From assembly GCA_964459305.1 (NCBI GenBank), contig CAYWNA010000005.1:62001-126000 (forward strand): 64,000 nucleotides of DNA. The letters run 5' to 3'. Source of the DNA: CAYWNA01 sp964459305 (GTDB taxonomy: Bacteria; Planctomycetota; Planctomycetia; Pirellulales; Pirellulaceae). Position 1 is the stretch's first letter. Every line of letters begins with the position of its first letter. Below are positions 10,146 to 19,081 of the stretch, in pieces. The position numbers were made by a program, and so were the translations under genes. The notes under the pieces were generated by a model, which worked only from the letters and a program-made list of their open reading frames with translations, was not told the DNA's origin and did no database searches.

Positions 10146-12560
10146 CTAGTAGGTCCGTTCGAAACCAGTATAGAAGTTGATGCCGGGTTGGAAGACGATG
10201 GCGTGGTGGCGCGGGTCTAAATGCTCCTGGTAGTGCCTGTCGGCGAGATTCTCGATGCCGGCAACGAACGTGGAACGATCTGTGGGACGCCAGAAACCTC
10301 GAATGTCCATGGTTGCAAAGGCCGGAGTGGATTGCTCCAAAAGCAGCGAGGCTACGCGATCCTGCCTCGCTATTATGCGGGCGGAAAACTCCATCCCGTA
10401 ACTCGCTTCGATCGGCTCTTGCAGCCGAAAACCCAGCCGACTCTCCAGCGGTGAGATCATCGGCAACGCCTGGTCCTCGAAGGTGTCGCGACTGTCTGTA
10501 AGTGCAGAGCCAAAGAAGTCGAAGTGGGTAGTATTGTTGAGTGAGTGGTCATGACCTGCTACGTAACTCATGTTCCCAAACAGCGTCGCGTAGGGCGTGA
10601 CATCGTATTCAGCATAGACTTCAGTGCCCACCAACGTGGCAAGCTCGGTATTGACAAGTCCGTAGAGCGGGATCCCGGCAGCCGCGTTCATCCAGAAATA
10701 GTCCAGTGTGATGTAGTCCTGGACCCAGGCGAAGTAGCTGCTGACCCCAGTGCGGAACCGATCATATTCCGCTGTGACTCCCGCATCCACCTGCCAGCGT
10801 CTTTCCTTCTTCAGATCAGGATGCCCGTACACGAACGAGGTGGCGTACTGCGCCATGATGTTGGCATTAGGCGAGACGGAATACTGCTGAAACAACGTTG
10901 GCGGTCTTTCCGCGTACCCTCCGCCGAATGTGGCGGTGACATTATCGTCGACGATATACTCGCCGGTCAGGTAGAACGACACCATCGCGAATTCGCGGTC
11001 CAGGCTGCCGACCTCGAACCATTCTTCCATTGTGCTGTACCACGGTTGGGACGTGAAGGCGAGCGGGGCCGTGCTCGCCGCGTCGGTACGAACCCAATCA
11101 ACACGAGCACCACCGTTGAGAGTCAGCCGGGAACTAGCATGCTTCTTCCAATTCAGAAACAGTCCGGGGTTCACACTCCGTGCGCGAGGGACCGGATAGT
11201 TTTCGAGGGGGTTCCCCGCCGCGGCACCGAACGCGTCTGCACGCTCGATCTGATCGATGTTCTGCTTGAGGTACCGCAGGTCAGTACCCAGCGTTAGGTG
11301 GCAGCCGTCAGCCTGGCCCCAGGTGAGAGCCGATGTAAAACCGGTCGACATATTCTGAGCCTGGACGTTGCCGGTCCAATTGATCGCATTCAGAAGCGGC
11401 ATGTGGGCGCGTTTTCCCGGCCCGAGATTGTTGCCGTCGAACCTCGTCTGGTTGTACCAGCCTTCGAGTGTGAACAGGTCGCTGATGATTCCGTCACGCT
11501 TTGTGTACTCCACCTCGAAGGCGTCTGTCTCCAGAAATCGCAGGTCGTAGACATTATTGGGTAGCTCCACGCCCGACTGTTCCTGACGGAGATACACGAA
11601 TTCGAGCGAGCTTTCCGGGTCCAGGTCGAATCCGAAGGCCGCATCAAAGTTGCGAGTGTTGTAGCTGGATGGAATCCTGCCGCCATTGCCGGTTTCGTAG
11701 TCGATCCCCACGCCATGTCCGTATCCGATTCGATAACCGTAGTCCTGCGAGCCGCCCTGGACGGATTGACGTCCGTACCATTGATCGCCATTCGAGCTGT
11801 AGTCCAGGGTGGTGCTGGCTTCCACTGCGGGGCCGTATTCGTAACGTGGGGTCCCCGCCAACTCGAAGTCGATGAAGCTGAAGCCGGGGCCGTACCGGGC
11901 CGCGTAGGGCCCCTTGATCACGACCACGTCTTGGATCAGGTGGGAATCGATCTTGCTGACCAGTGTGTCCAAATCCGGTCGCGCCGGAAACCAGTAGGAG
12001 CCGGATGCGACCAGTTGCCCCAGGCTGCTGCCTCGAATACGCGGGGCATTCATAATGGGTGATCGACGCTGGGCCGTGACTCCCAGTACCGAGGACGACT
12101 TGCGCAACAGGCTACCGACATCCGTGGTCACAAGGACTTTTGATTCGGACCCGAGGACCACACCGGTCGCCGGCCCCTCGGCCACTGATCGCCGATTTGC
12201 GCTCAACAGGCTTTCGGCCGCGCCCACACCACCAAACAGGCTGGCACTCAGTTGTTGAGCCGTCATGGGGCTGGTGGGTGCGGTCTCGAACAGTTGCGGT
12301 CCTACAGGAGCCGGGGCCACTTCGTCCTGGATCAGGTGAGAGGCGCTTTCGGCATCCGTGCCTGCGCTTTCCTCGGCGGACGCGTCACTGTGGAGTTGAT
12401 CCGCCACAGACAACACCGACGCCACCACAGCGCCATCGGACTGGGCCTCGCTGTCGCCAATCGCCACCCGTGCCGGCTGGGTCTCCTCGCCAGTAGCGAC
12501 GGTCAGCGTTAAGATTGCGAGTATTAACCCGAATGCGGTGTATCGATAGTGCCGTTCCAT
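10146..12560 (-). CDS. TonB-dependent outer-membrane receptor
   Basis: An 804-residue outer-membrane receptor for energy-driven uptake of an unknown ligand. There is a signal peptide (about residues 1-24), then an unusually long, low-complexity Ala/Ser/Glu-rich stretch to about residue 120. The plug domain follows (SLLRKSSSVLGVTAQRRSP through IQDVVVIKGPYAARYGPGFS), and then a 22-strand-type barrel rich in aromatic and Gly-Asp turns. The C-terminus ends in ...FYTGFERTY with a terminal aromatic residue, as expected for BAM recognition. The start is supported by GAGGA seven bases upstream of ATG 12560. It stands alone: no TonB, ExbB/D or ABC transporter is adjacent, so the substrate cannot be inferred. 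Confidence 0.85.
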   Translation of the reverse strand: MERHYRYTAFGLILAILTLTVATGEETQPARVAIGDSEAQSDGAVVASVLSVADQLHSDASAEESAGTDAESASHLIQDEVAPAPVGPQLFETAPTSPMTAQQLSASLFGGVGAAESLLSANRRSVAEGPATGVVLGSESKVLVTTDVGSLLRKSSSVLGVTAQRRSPIMNAPRIRGSSLGQLVASGSYWFPARPDLDTLVSKIDSHLIQDVVVIKGPYAARYGPGFSFIDFELAGTPRYEYGPAVEASTTLDYSSNGDQWYGRQSVQGGSQDYGYRIGYGHGVGIDYETGNGGRIPSSYNTRNFDAAFGFDLDPESSLEFVYLRQEQSGVELPNNVYDLRFLETDAFEVEYTKRDGIISDLFTLEGWYNQTRFDGNNLGPGKRAHMPLLNAINWTGNVQAQNMSTGFTSALTWGQADGCHLTLGTDLRYLKQNIDQIERADAFGAAAGNPLENYPVPRARSVNPGLFLNWKKHASSRLTLNGGARVDWVRTDAASTAPLAFTSQPWYSTMEEWFEVGSLDREFAMVSFYLTGEYIVDDNVTATFGGGYAERPPTLFQQYSVSPNANIMAQYATSFVYGHPDLKKERRWQVDAGVTAEYDRFRTGVSSYFAWVQDYITLDYFWMNAAAGIPLYGLVNTELATLVGTEVYAEYDVTPYATLFGNMSYVAGHDHSLNNTTHFDFFGSALTDSRDTFEDQALPMISPLESRLGFRLQEPIEASYGMEFSARIIARQDRVASLLLEQSTPAFATMDIRGFWRPTDRSTFVAGIENLADRHYQEHLDPRHHAIVFQPGINFYTGFERTY

Positions 12561-12939
12561 CGTCTTGTCCTCGTAATTCAGTAGTCGTCCCGAGTTGGAT
12601 CAGGGAGAATCAATTGGGTTGATCCGTCGGAAGCTGGGCTGCTTTCTCACCGCCCATTCCAGATTCACAACCCGTGCATCCTCGCCTTGCGGTACAGGCC
12701 GGACACACGGAGGAATAGCGAATCGCGCCAGAATCGCTTCAATCGGATTATCGCCCACGACCGGCGCAACTCTTTAACGCCGGACAATCGGTACGACCGT
12801 TCCAAGCCTATCCTTGCCCCGAGCCGTCCGTTTGTAGCGATTATGACGATAATGCGAAAAAGGAGACGTTGTCTTGCCTGCAATGCTGGCACAGCCTCGG
12901 CTGGCGAAATCGACATAGAACCGTGGTCGCTGCGTTCTC
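12561..12939. other. Long intergenic region upstream of the TonB-dependent receptor
   Basis: No convincing gene is seen here. Reading frames covering it have no recognisable domain, and one of them runs through the palindromic element at 12940-13152. A weak inverted repeat (GGATCA ... TGATCC around 12599-12624) lies in the presumed 5' leader of the TonB-dependent receptor; I do not recognise a riboswitch fold. Confidence 0.4.
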
Positions 12940-13152
12940 GTTCGTAGTACCGCCTTCAGGCGGTTGAGCTGGATTGCGCACCTTCCAACAACATCCCGCA
13001 AGTAAGGGACTGCAAACGAGTTGCCCTCGCGGGCGCATCGGGCAAGTGTGGAACATGCCGTCACTGATTGCCATGGCTGGTGCGTGATCCGGGCTGACGC
13101 CGAGTGACGCATGCAGAAAGAAGCCCCCCCGCCTGAAGGCGGTACTACGAAC
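12940..13152. repeat. Inverted-repeat element of the 'VVPPSGG' family
   Basis: Two perfect 24-base inverted arms, 12940-12963 and 13129-13152, flank about 165 bases of non-coding sequence. Each arm contains its own small palindrome, CCGCCTTCAGGCGG. When translated, the arm gives VVPPSGG, a string that recurs in spurious planctomycete and verrucomicrobial ORFs. The element lies between the 5' ends of nothing in particular: it separates the receptor's upstream region from the 3' end of the kinase gene. It is probably a dispersed non-autonomous palindromic repeat. Confidence 0.75.
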
Positions 13153-13217
13153 CTTTGTTTGTCCACAGGACGTCTTGCCGCGGACGATGGCTTAGAAGAC
13201 GCGACGGAGGTCAACGA

Positions 13218-16200
13218 TCACTTCGGGGCGGGCTGTGTGTCGTCGTCCGTCGCGGGCTCAGCCTGTTCGGCGAGACCGAGGAGTTGTGCGGCTTCGTTGC
13301 GGAGGTTGAGCAGTTTGAGGTCACCGGGTGCATATCTGTCCAATCTTGCCACCGCGTCGTCCCACGCGTCCTTGGCCTTCTCGTCTTTCGGGTCCCTTTG
13401 GTACAGAGCCATGGCGCGCCAGAAGTCGATTGAATCCTTGCCGCGCATTCGCACGATTTCCGCCTCGTCCAGCTTGGCCAGACATTGCTCCCACTGGTCC
13501 TGACGGAAACAGGCAGCGGCCACAAGCGTCAGGTAGCGTGCATTCGTAGGGTTCTTTCGCGAAATCTGTTCGGCGATCTCCATCGCCTCGACGGGGTTAC
13601 GGAATTCGGCATCTTCACAGTTGACCAGGAACCAAGCCAGCCGGTAGAGGCGTTCGGGATATTCGGCGGTCTTTTTGCGTTCTTCCAGCGTTTTCTGGTA
13701 GAACGTCTTGGCCTCGTCCGCGCGACCGAGTCGTCGCAGCGCATCACCCAGGTGGTTCAGCGACCACGCCAGACCTTCGCGTGCGAAAGCGTCCTGCGGG
13801 GCAAGCTCGAGCGCTATTTCGAAATCGGCCCCAGCGTCCATGAAAGACTGGCGTGCCGGTTCGCAGGCATCTGTCAACAGATGTACGACGCCCAGGTTGC
13901 CCTTGGTCTGCCCGATCAGCCGACGGTACGCGGCGTCTTCGGGGAACCTCTCAACCAGCATCACGCACTTGTCCATGCCCCGGTTAAACGCCGTCTCGGC
14001 AAGCGTGAACTCCCGCAAGTCACGGAGGACTTGCCCCAAGGTCAGCGAACAGTAAACCTCTTTGACGTGATAGTCGACCACGTTGGGGTACGAGTTGACA
14101 AGGTCGATGGACATGCCCAGTCCGATCTCGCCATGCTGTTGCGCCTCGCCATTTCGCCCAAACCAGCACAGCACCTGGGCGAGGTCGATTTCCGTCGTAG
14201 CGAGTCTGGCGCGATACAATGGGACATCGGGACGCGTGTTGATCAATGCCGTATAGTCGTTGACACTGGCCCGATAGAGCGTTTCCCTTTCACCGCTGCG
14301 CCCCATGACGTGCAACGCGTTGGCCAGCGTGATCCGGGCATCCGCCAGTCCGAGCAGATAGGATGGATGGTCGGGAGCATCGCGGACAAGCTTCACGTAC
14401 GTATCGATCGCCTGCTGCACTTTCTCTACGGCGTCGTTATTCTGCCCCACCTGGATGAACAGCTCACCAAGGGAAATCCGCGATTTTGCCAGCTCTTCCG
14501 TGTCCTGCAACTCGTTGCCATCGTTTGCCAGTTGCTGTAACTCGGTCTCGGCCGCTCCCAGCGTTTCGAGGGCCTCGTCGAATCGAGACGTCCGGCTCAG
14601 CAGCACTCCGCGGTTTGCCAGCACTTCCGCCTTTGCGCGTCGGCATTCGGCATTCTGTGGATCGCTGACAAGGAGTTGGGAAAGAAGTCCAGCCGCGTTC
14701 TCGTAAGCCTCTTCTGCTTCCGGTAAGGAGTTCGAGGCGTCTTCCGATTCGGGGGCGGCACCGACAGTCGTGTGCAGCAGTCCGAGCTGATTGTAGCACT
14801 GCGCCAGCGCCAGTTGGACTTCCGTATTCTCCGGATCGTCCTTGAGGAACTGCTGAAAGACCGTGATGGCCTGCCGGTATGCTTGGTCGGATTCCGGGAG
14901 AGAGGCGAGCAGTCGGCGTACGTCGCCGAGCCGAACCAGAGCGAGGGCAAATTCAAATCGGAGTGACGGATCGTCGCTTCTGGCGGCGGCGAACTGTTCG
15001 TAGTCTTGGGCCGCCTTTTCGAGCAGTCGTGTCCGCAACTGTTGAACACCCGGATAGTACAACAGCGCATCGCTGACGCCGGTTAACATCTCGTCAACCG
15101 CCCGCCGGGCTTGTCGGAAACGTCGCGTCGCCTCGTCCTTCGCCACCCGGACGTCCGCCAACGCATTCTGTTCGGCCTCGAGGGCCCGTCCCGTTTCGGC
15201 ATGGGCGTCCGCCTCGTTCCGCCGAGCTCTTTCAACAACGATCGAAGCCACTGTGGCAACCACCGTCACCAGCACCAAAGCAGCGGCAATCGACTGGGCC
15301 CAGGCACGGTGTCTGCGCAGCCATCGCCCGGCTCGTTGGTGCCACGGCTCGCGGTAGACCGACACGGGCTCGTCCGCCAGCCAACGTTGCACATCGCGTG
15401 CAAGTTCCGTGGCCGTCTGATAGCGGTCGGACCGTTCTTTCGCCATGGCCCGAGCGCAGATGGCGTCCAGCACGTGCGGAACGGATGCATCCAGCGAGCG
15501 TGGCCGCGGAATCTCACCAGCCGAAATCCGTTTCAGCACCTCGTGCGTATCTTTGGTCGTTTTGCCTGCCCCTTGTCCCTTGTGCGGTGCACGGCCGGTT
15601 AGGATCGCAAACAGGATCCCGCCCAGACCATAGACATCCGTTTTCTCATCGACCAAGTCGGGGCGACCTGCCGCTTGTTCGGGCGCCATGTATGCCAAAG
15701 TCCCTTTAATCTGGCCGTGAGCAGTCTGGCTCGCATCGGCAATCGCCACGTTCTCGACGTGCACCACGCCCCGATCGGAATCCGGCTCGCCGACTTCCTT
15801 CGCCAGCCCCCAATCCAGCACGAGCACTTCGCCGAAATCGCCGAGCATGACGTTCGATGGTTTCAAATCGCGATGGACAATACCCCGCGAGCCGGCATAG
15901 GCCAGAGCGTTGCAGACATCGACAAAACCGTTTAAGAGGTGGGGCAGATCCAAGGGATCCTCCGTGCCTGCATTGCGACGGTCGTGGTACTGACCGATTC
16001 GTTCGCTCAGCGTTTCCCCTCGCAAGAACTTCATCGTGTAGTACGGCCTGCCCCGCTCGTCCGCATGTTCCAGTTCGTAAATCGGAATGATGTTGGGGTG
16101 TTCGAGCCGACCTGTAATCTGCGCCTCGCGTATGAGACTCTGCACGACTTCCGGTTTGGCCACCTTTTCCGGTCGAATGTTCTTGAGCGCGATCTCCCGC

Positions 16201-16760
16201 TTCAGAGTTGGATCGAACGCCAGCCAGACCTGACCGTACCCACCTTCGCCTTCCACTCGCGTCAGCGTGTAGCGGGAACGCTGTTCGGGTTGGTAGTCGA
16301 TCGTTTCCAGCGGCTGTGGTTCGCCCGCGGCGACATGGTCAGACGGGATGTCGATCGTGGGACCGTAGGATTTGGACGACAGCTCCGTCTCGCTGGACTC
16401 GCCGGCCGCTGTCTGCTTCTGGTCGTCCAGTGTTGCGCCCTGCAAATGGATTGGCTTTTCGATCAGATCGGGGCGATTTGGCGAACCAGCCACAAGCGGA
16501 GCCATCTCGTCCTTGACGCCTATAATCGTCTCCAATGCCTTGTGGCAATCCCCGCCGTGCGTCTGAAGGTGCGCGTCCAGCAGTTTGTTGATTTCGCTTC
16601 TCTCGCTGCTGGTAATCCAACCTTTTGTAGCCAGCATCTCGTCGAGCGACTCGCCGGCCTCCCCGGCAAGATCCGCGCTCGCCTGAGCCAAGTGCGCCGC
16701 TGTGATGCACTCCCGTTGTACTGCCAGCGCTCCGAACAAGAGACTGCGATCGATTTCCAT
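13218..16760 (-). CDS. Transmembrane Ser/Thr protein kinase with C-terminal TPR repeats
   Basis: An 1180-residue Hanks-type kinase. The catalytic domain spans about residues 164-460: glycine loop GEGGYGQV (171-178), ATP-binding Lys in IALKNIRP (193), catalytic HRDLKPSN, and DWG in place of the usual DFG metal-binding triad. This DWG variant recurs in planctomycete kinases. A membrane helix follows (about 487-510), then coiled-coil-like and TPR repeats to the C-terminus (for example ETALNRG-like and LGDALRRLGRADEAKTFYQK motifs). The N-terminal 160 residues are a cytoplasmic helical segment that I cannot assign. The start has GGAGG eight bases upstream. The substrate is unknown, and no sigma factor is adjacent, unlike the kinase at 34580. 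Confidence 0.88.
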   Translation of the reverse strand: MEIDRSLLFGALAVQRECITAAHLAQASADLAGEAGESLDEMLATKGWITSSERSEINKLLDAHLQTHGGDCHKALETIIGVKDEMAPLVAGSPNRPDLIEKPIHLQGATLDDQKQTAAGESSETELSSKSYGPTIDIPSDHVAAGEPQPLETIDYQPEQRSRYTLTRVEGEGGYGQVWLAFDPTLKREIALKNIRPEKVAKPEVVQSLIREAQITGRLEHPNIIPIYELEHADERGRPYYTMKFLRGETLSERIGQYHDRRNAGTEDPLDLPHLLNGFVDVCNALAYAGSRGIVHRDLKPSNVMLGDFGEVLVLDWGLAKEVGEPDSDRGVVHVENVAIADASQTAHGQIKGTLAYMAPEQAAGRPDLVDEKTDVYGLGGILFAILTGRAPHKGQGAGKTTKDTHEVLKRISAGEIPRPRSLDASVPHVLDAICARAMAKERSDRYQTATELARDVQRWLADEPVSVYREPWHQRAGRWLRRHRAWAQSIAAALVLVTVVATVASIVVERARRNEADAHAETGRALEAEQNALADVRVAKDEATRRFRQARRAVDEMLTGVSDALLYYPGVQQLRTRLLEKAAQDYEQFAAARSDDPSLRFEFALALVRLGDVRRLLASLPESDQAYRQAITVFQQFLKDDPENTEVQLALAQCYNQLGLLHTTVGAAPESEDASNSLPEAEEAYENAAGLLSQLLVSDPQNAECRRAKAEVLANRGVLLSRTSRFDEALETLGAAETELQQLANDGNELQDTEELAKSRISLGELFIQVGQNNDAVEKVQQAIDTYVKLVRDAPDHPSYLLGLADARITLANALHVMGRSGERETLYRASVNDYTALINTRPDVPLYRARLATTEIDLAQVLCWFGRNGEAQQHGEIGLGMSIDLVNSYPNVVDYHVKEVYCSLTLGQVLRDLREFTLAETAFNRGMDKCVMLVERFPEDAAYRRLIGQTKGNLGVVHLLTDACEPARQSFMDAGADFEIALELAPQDAFAREGLAWSLNHLGDALRRLGRADEAKTFYQKTLEERKKTAEYPERLYRLAWFLVNCEDAEFRNPVEAMEIAEQISRKNPTNARYLTLVAAACFRQDQWEQCLAKLDEAEIVRMRGKDSIDFWRAMALYQRDPKDEKAKDAWDDAVARLDRYAPGDLKLLNLRNEAAQLLGLAEQAEPATDDDTQPAPK

Positions 16761-16920
16761 CGTGACGTCCTCCGCAACGGTCCACCCATGAGCCTCCAGG
16801 AACGCAGTGTGAAGCGTCTCCCTGGTGCGCGGCCAAATTCTATGCGAATTCAGCTACGCGTCTGGAACGGTCGCTACGAGTCTTGATTCCGCCCAATCGA
16901 TGATAGAATAAGCTGCTGAC

Positions 16921-16944
16921 AGTCCCCCATCTAGACTGGGGGCT
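16921..16944. terminator. GC-rich hairpin between beta-helix ORF and kinase gene
   Basis: The six-base arms CCCCCA (16924-16929) and TGGGGG (16937-16942) enclose a seven-base loop. It lies downstream of the minus-strand beta-helix frame and upstream of the kinase start. No T-run follows on the minus strand, so an intrinsic terminator role is only possible. Confidence 0.3.
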
Positions 16945-16972
16945 CTCAATCTTCCCATTTTTCCACGGCCAT

Positions 16973-17653
16973 TTACCGGATTCTACCTGGACCGATAGTC
17001 GGTGCGGTACGGTCGGTAGTATTCGATGGGCCCTGAGCGGTAATAGTACCACCGGTCCCTCCGGTAGTTGGAAGATCCGGGGCGGGAGTTCCCGAGGCGC
17101 GGAGCGGCGTAGAAACCAGGGCCGTAGTACCGAGAAGATGGACGCGCGGAACCGCCGCGGCCGATGCAAGGTGCGAAGAGTTGTCTTCAATTCGGTTTCC
17201 GGTGACGCTGCCGTCAAAGTTGAAAATCCGCTCAGCATTCAAACCAAACTCCTTGTTATTGGGCGCGACGTTATTGCTGATATCGCCGTCAAACGTCGTC
17301 ACAGCACTCGTGGTGCTGCCACCAATAATCGAGAGGCCATGTCCGCCGAAGCCAGACGGCGCTTTCGCACCAGAATTGCTGATTTGATTGCCGGAGATGT
17401 TGCCGTCGAATTTGCCGTCAACCGGCACGAATATTGAAATGCCGTCGACACCATTGCCATTCGCAATATTGTTGACGATATCGCCTTCGTGCGAACTAAG
17501 AAAAAACCAGATGCCGTACTGATCGAGGTTACTGACGGTATTACCCTCGATCTTACCCTTCACGAATCCGTTCGATCCAGCGGCCGGCTCTTCGTAAATG
17601 ACGGTACTTCCATCGGTGATCGTGTTGTTAGTTTCCCGGCCAGGAAATCGCAT
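16973..17653 (-). CDS. Right-handed beta-helix repeat protein, probably N-terminally truncated
   Basis: A frame of about 226 residues with repeats of the parallel beta-helix type: GKIEGNTVSNLDQYGIWF, GDIVNNIANGNGVDGISIF, GNISGNQISNSGAKAPSG, DGDISNNVAPNNKEFGLN and GSVTGNRIEDNSSH. The spacing N..N....G.dGI is that of NosD/pectate-lyase-like rungs. The repeats start almost at the first residue and no signal peptide is present, although such proteins are normally exported; the frame closes at a stop only eleven codons above the ATG, inside the hairpin next to enolase. The last 60 residues are Ser/Thr/Pro/Gly-rich and look unstructured. I read it as the surviving 3' part of a larger secreted beta-helix gene. 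It may not be expressed. Confidence 0.5.
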   Translation of the reverse strand: MRFPGRETNNTITDGSTVIYEEPAAGSNGFVKGKIEGNTVSNLDQYGIWFFLSSHEGDIVNNIANGNGVDGISIFVPVDGKFDGNISGNQISNSGAKAPSGFGGHGLSIIGGSTTSAVTTFDGDISNNVAPNNKEFGLNAERIFNFDGSVTGNRIEDNSSHLASAAAVPRVHLLGTTALVSTPLRASGTPAPDLPTTGGTGGTITAQGPSNTTDRTAPTIGPGRIR

Positions 17654-17656
17654 TAT

Positions 17657-17686
17657 TGGGCTGCGGCGGTGAATCGCCGCAACCCA
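17657..17686. terminator. Strong hairpin downstream of enolase
   Basis: TGCGGCG (17662-17668) pairs with CGCCGCA (17675-17681) around the loop GTGAAT; after one mismatch the stem continues TGGG (17657-17660) with CCCA (17683-17686). It begins 26 bases beyond the enolase stop on the minus strand. There is no T-tract, but the position fits a transcript-end or mRNA-stabilising hairpin for eno. Confidence 0.4.
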
Positions 17687-17711
17687 TTATTGGTTGCCGC
17701 CGCAGGCAGCG

Positions 17712-18989
17712 TTAGACTTTCGGGAAGAGCGGCCCGCCGTATTGCGCGGCATCGCCCAGTTCCTCTTCGATCCGCAGAAGCTGGTTGTACTTGGCCATGC
17801 GGTCACTGCGCGAGGCAGAACCGGTCTTGATTTGGCCCGTCGACAGAGCCACCGCCAGGTCAGCGATCGTCGAATCTTCTGTCTCGCCGCTACGATGGCT
17901 GGTGACCGAGGTATAGCCATTTCGGTCAGCCAACTTGATCGTCTCGATCGTCTCCGTCAGCGAGCCGATCTGGTTTACCTTGATCAGAATGCTGTTGGCA
18001 ATGCCCTGGTCGATGCCGCGCTGCAGCCGGTCTGTATTGGTGACGAACAGGTCGTCGCCAACGATCTGTACTTTGCCGCCGAGTCTCTCCGACATCAGTT
18101 TCCAGCCGTCCCAGTCGTCTTCGCTGCAACCGTCCTCGATCGAGCAGATGGGATACTTCTCGGTCCAACCGGCTAGGAAGTCGACCATGGCCGGCGAATC
18201 GATTCCCTTGCCGTCAATGGTGTACACGCCCTTTTCCGGGTCATACAGTTCCGTGGCCGCCACATCCAACGCGATGTAGACCTGCTTGCCGGCTTCGTAG
18301 CCAGCTTTGTCGATCGCCTCCAAAATCAGGTCCAGTGCCTCGACATTGCTGCCTAAATCGGGTGCAAAACCCCCTTCGTCGCCCACGGCCGTGTTCAGTT
18401 TTCTCGACTTGAGGACTTTCTTGAGGTTGTGGAATACTTCGACACCACAACGCAACGCATCGCTGAAACAGTCGAAGCCCAGCGGCATGACCATGAACTC
18501 CTGCACATCGACCGAATTGTCGGCATGCTCTCCGCCGTTCACGATATTCATCATCGGAGCCGGCAGTAGGCAGGCACCGCATCCCCCCAGGTATCGATAC
18601 AACGGTTGGTTGGTGAACTGCGCTGCCGCCTTGGCCACTGCCAGGGAAACGCCCAAAATCGCGTTGGCACCCAGTTCCTTCTTGTTCGGCGTGCCATCCA
18701 ATTGGATCATCCTCTGGTCGACGGCAATCTGGTCCAACGCATCCGTACCTTCCAACTCGCTGGCGATCTTCGTATTAATGTTTTCCACTGCCTTGCCGAC
18801 GCCCTTGCCCATGTAGGCTTTCGCGTCACCATCCCGCAGTTCCCACGCTTCGTGCGTGCCCGTGCTGGCGCCGCTGGGAACGGCTGCCCGGCCAAAAGAA
18901 CCGTCCACGAGGGCAACTTCGACTTCAACCGTCGGATTACCTCGGCTGTCCAAAATCTGACGACCACGAATGTCTACGATGGTGCTCAT
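17712..18989 (-). CDS. eno: Enolase (phosphopyruvate hydratase)
   Basis: Interconverts 2-phosphoglycerate and phosphoenolpyruvate in glycolysis, in the cytoplasm. The 425-residue length is normal. The N-terminus IVDIRGRQILDSRGNPTVEV and the SGASTGTHEA loop that closes over the substrate are present, as are the metal- and catalysis-linked segments VGDEGGFAPDL, SIEDGCSEDDWDGW (SIEDP.. in most enolases; here Gly-Cys replaces the usual Pro-Met/Leu), QIVGDDLFVTN, ILIKVNQIGSLTET and SHRSGETED. The start is preceded by AAGGTAG. It lies 92 bases downstream of nagA on the same strand and may be cotranscribed. Confidence 0.97.
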   Translation of the reverse strand: MSTIVDIRGRQILDSRGNPTVEVEVALVDGSFGRAAVPSGASTGTHEAWELRDGDAKAYMGKGVGKAVENINTKIASELEGTDALDQIAVDQRMIQLDGTPNKKELGANAILGVSLAVAKAAAQFTNQPLYRYLGGCGACLLPAPMMNIVNGGEHADNSVDVQEFMVMPLGFDCFSDALRCGVEVFHNLKKVLKSRKLNTAVGDEGGFAPDLGSNVEALDLILEAIDKAGYEAGKQVYIALDVAATELYDPEKGVYTIDGKGIDSPAMVDFLAGWTEKYPICSIEDGCSEDDWDGWKLMSERLGGKVQIVGDDLFVTNTDRLQRGIDQGIANSILIKVNQIGSLTETIETIKLADRNGYTSVTSHRSGETEDSTIADLAVALSTGQIKTGSASRSDRMAKYNQLLRIEEELGDAAQYGGPLFPKV

Positions 18990-19081
18990 GAAACTACCTT
19001 TTTCTGATATCGGGGTGGAAGTGTCTTTTCGAAACCGCGTATTGTGACGGATGGACCGCGGATTGACTAGGCGGGAGACGA

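Noticed and set aside
12774..13214. 146-codon minus-strand frame next to the kinase gene
   Set aside because: It translates the palindromic element (VVPPSGGG) and has no domain or ribosome site.
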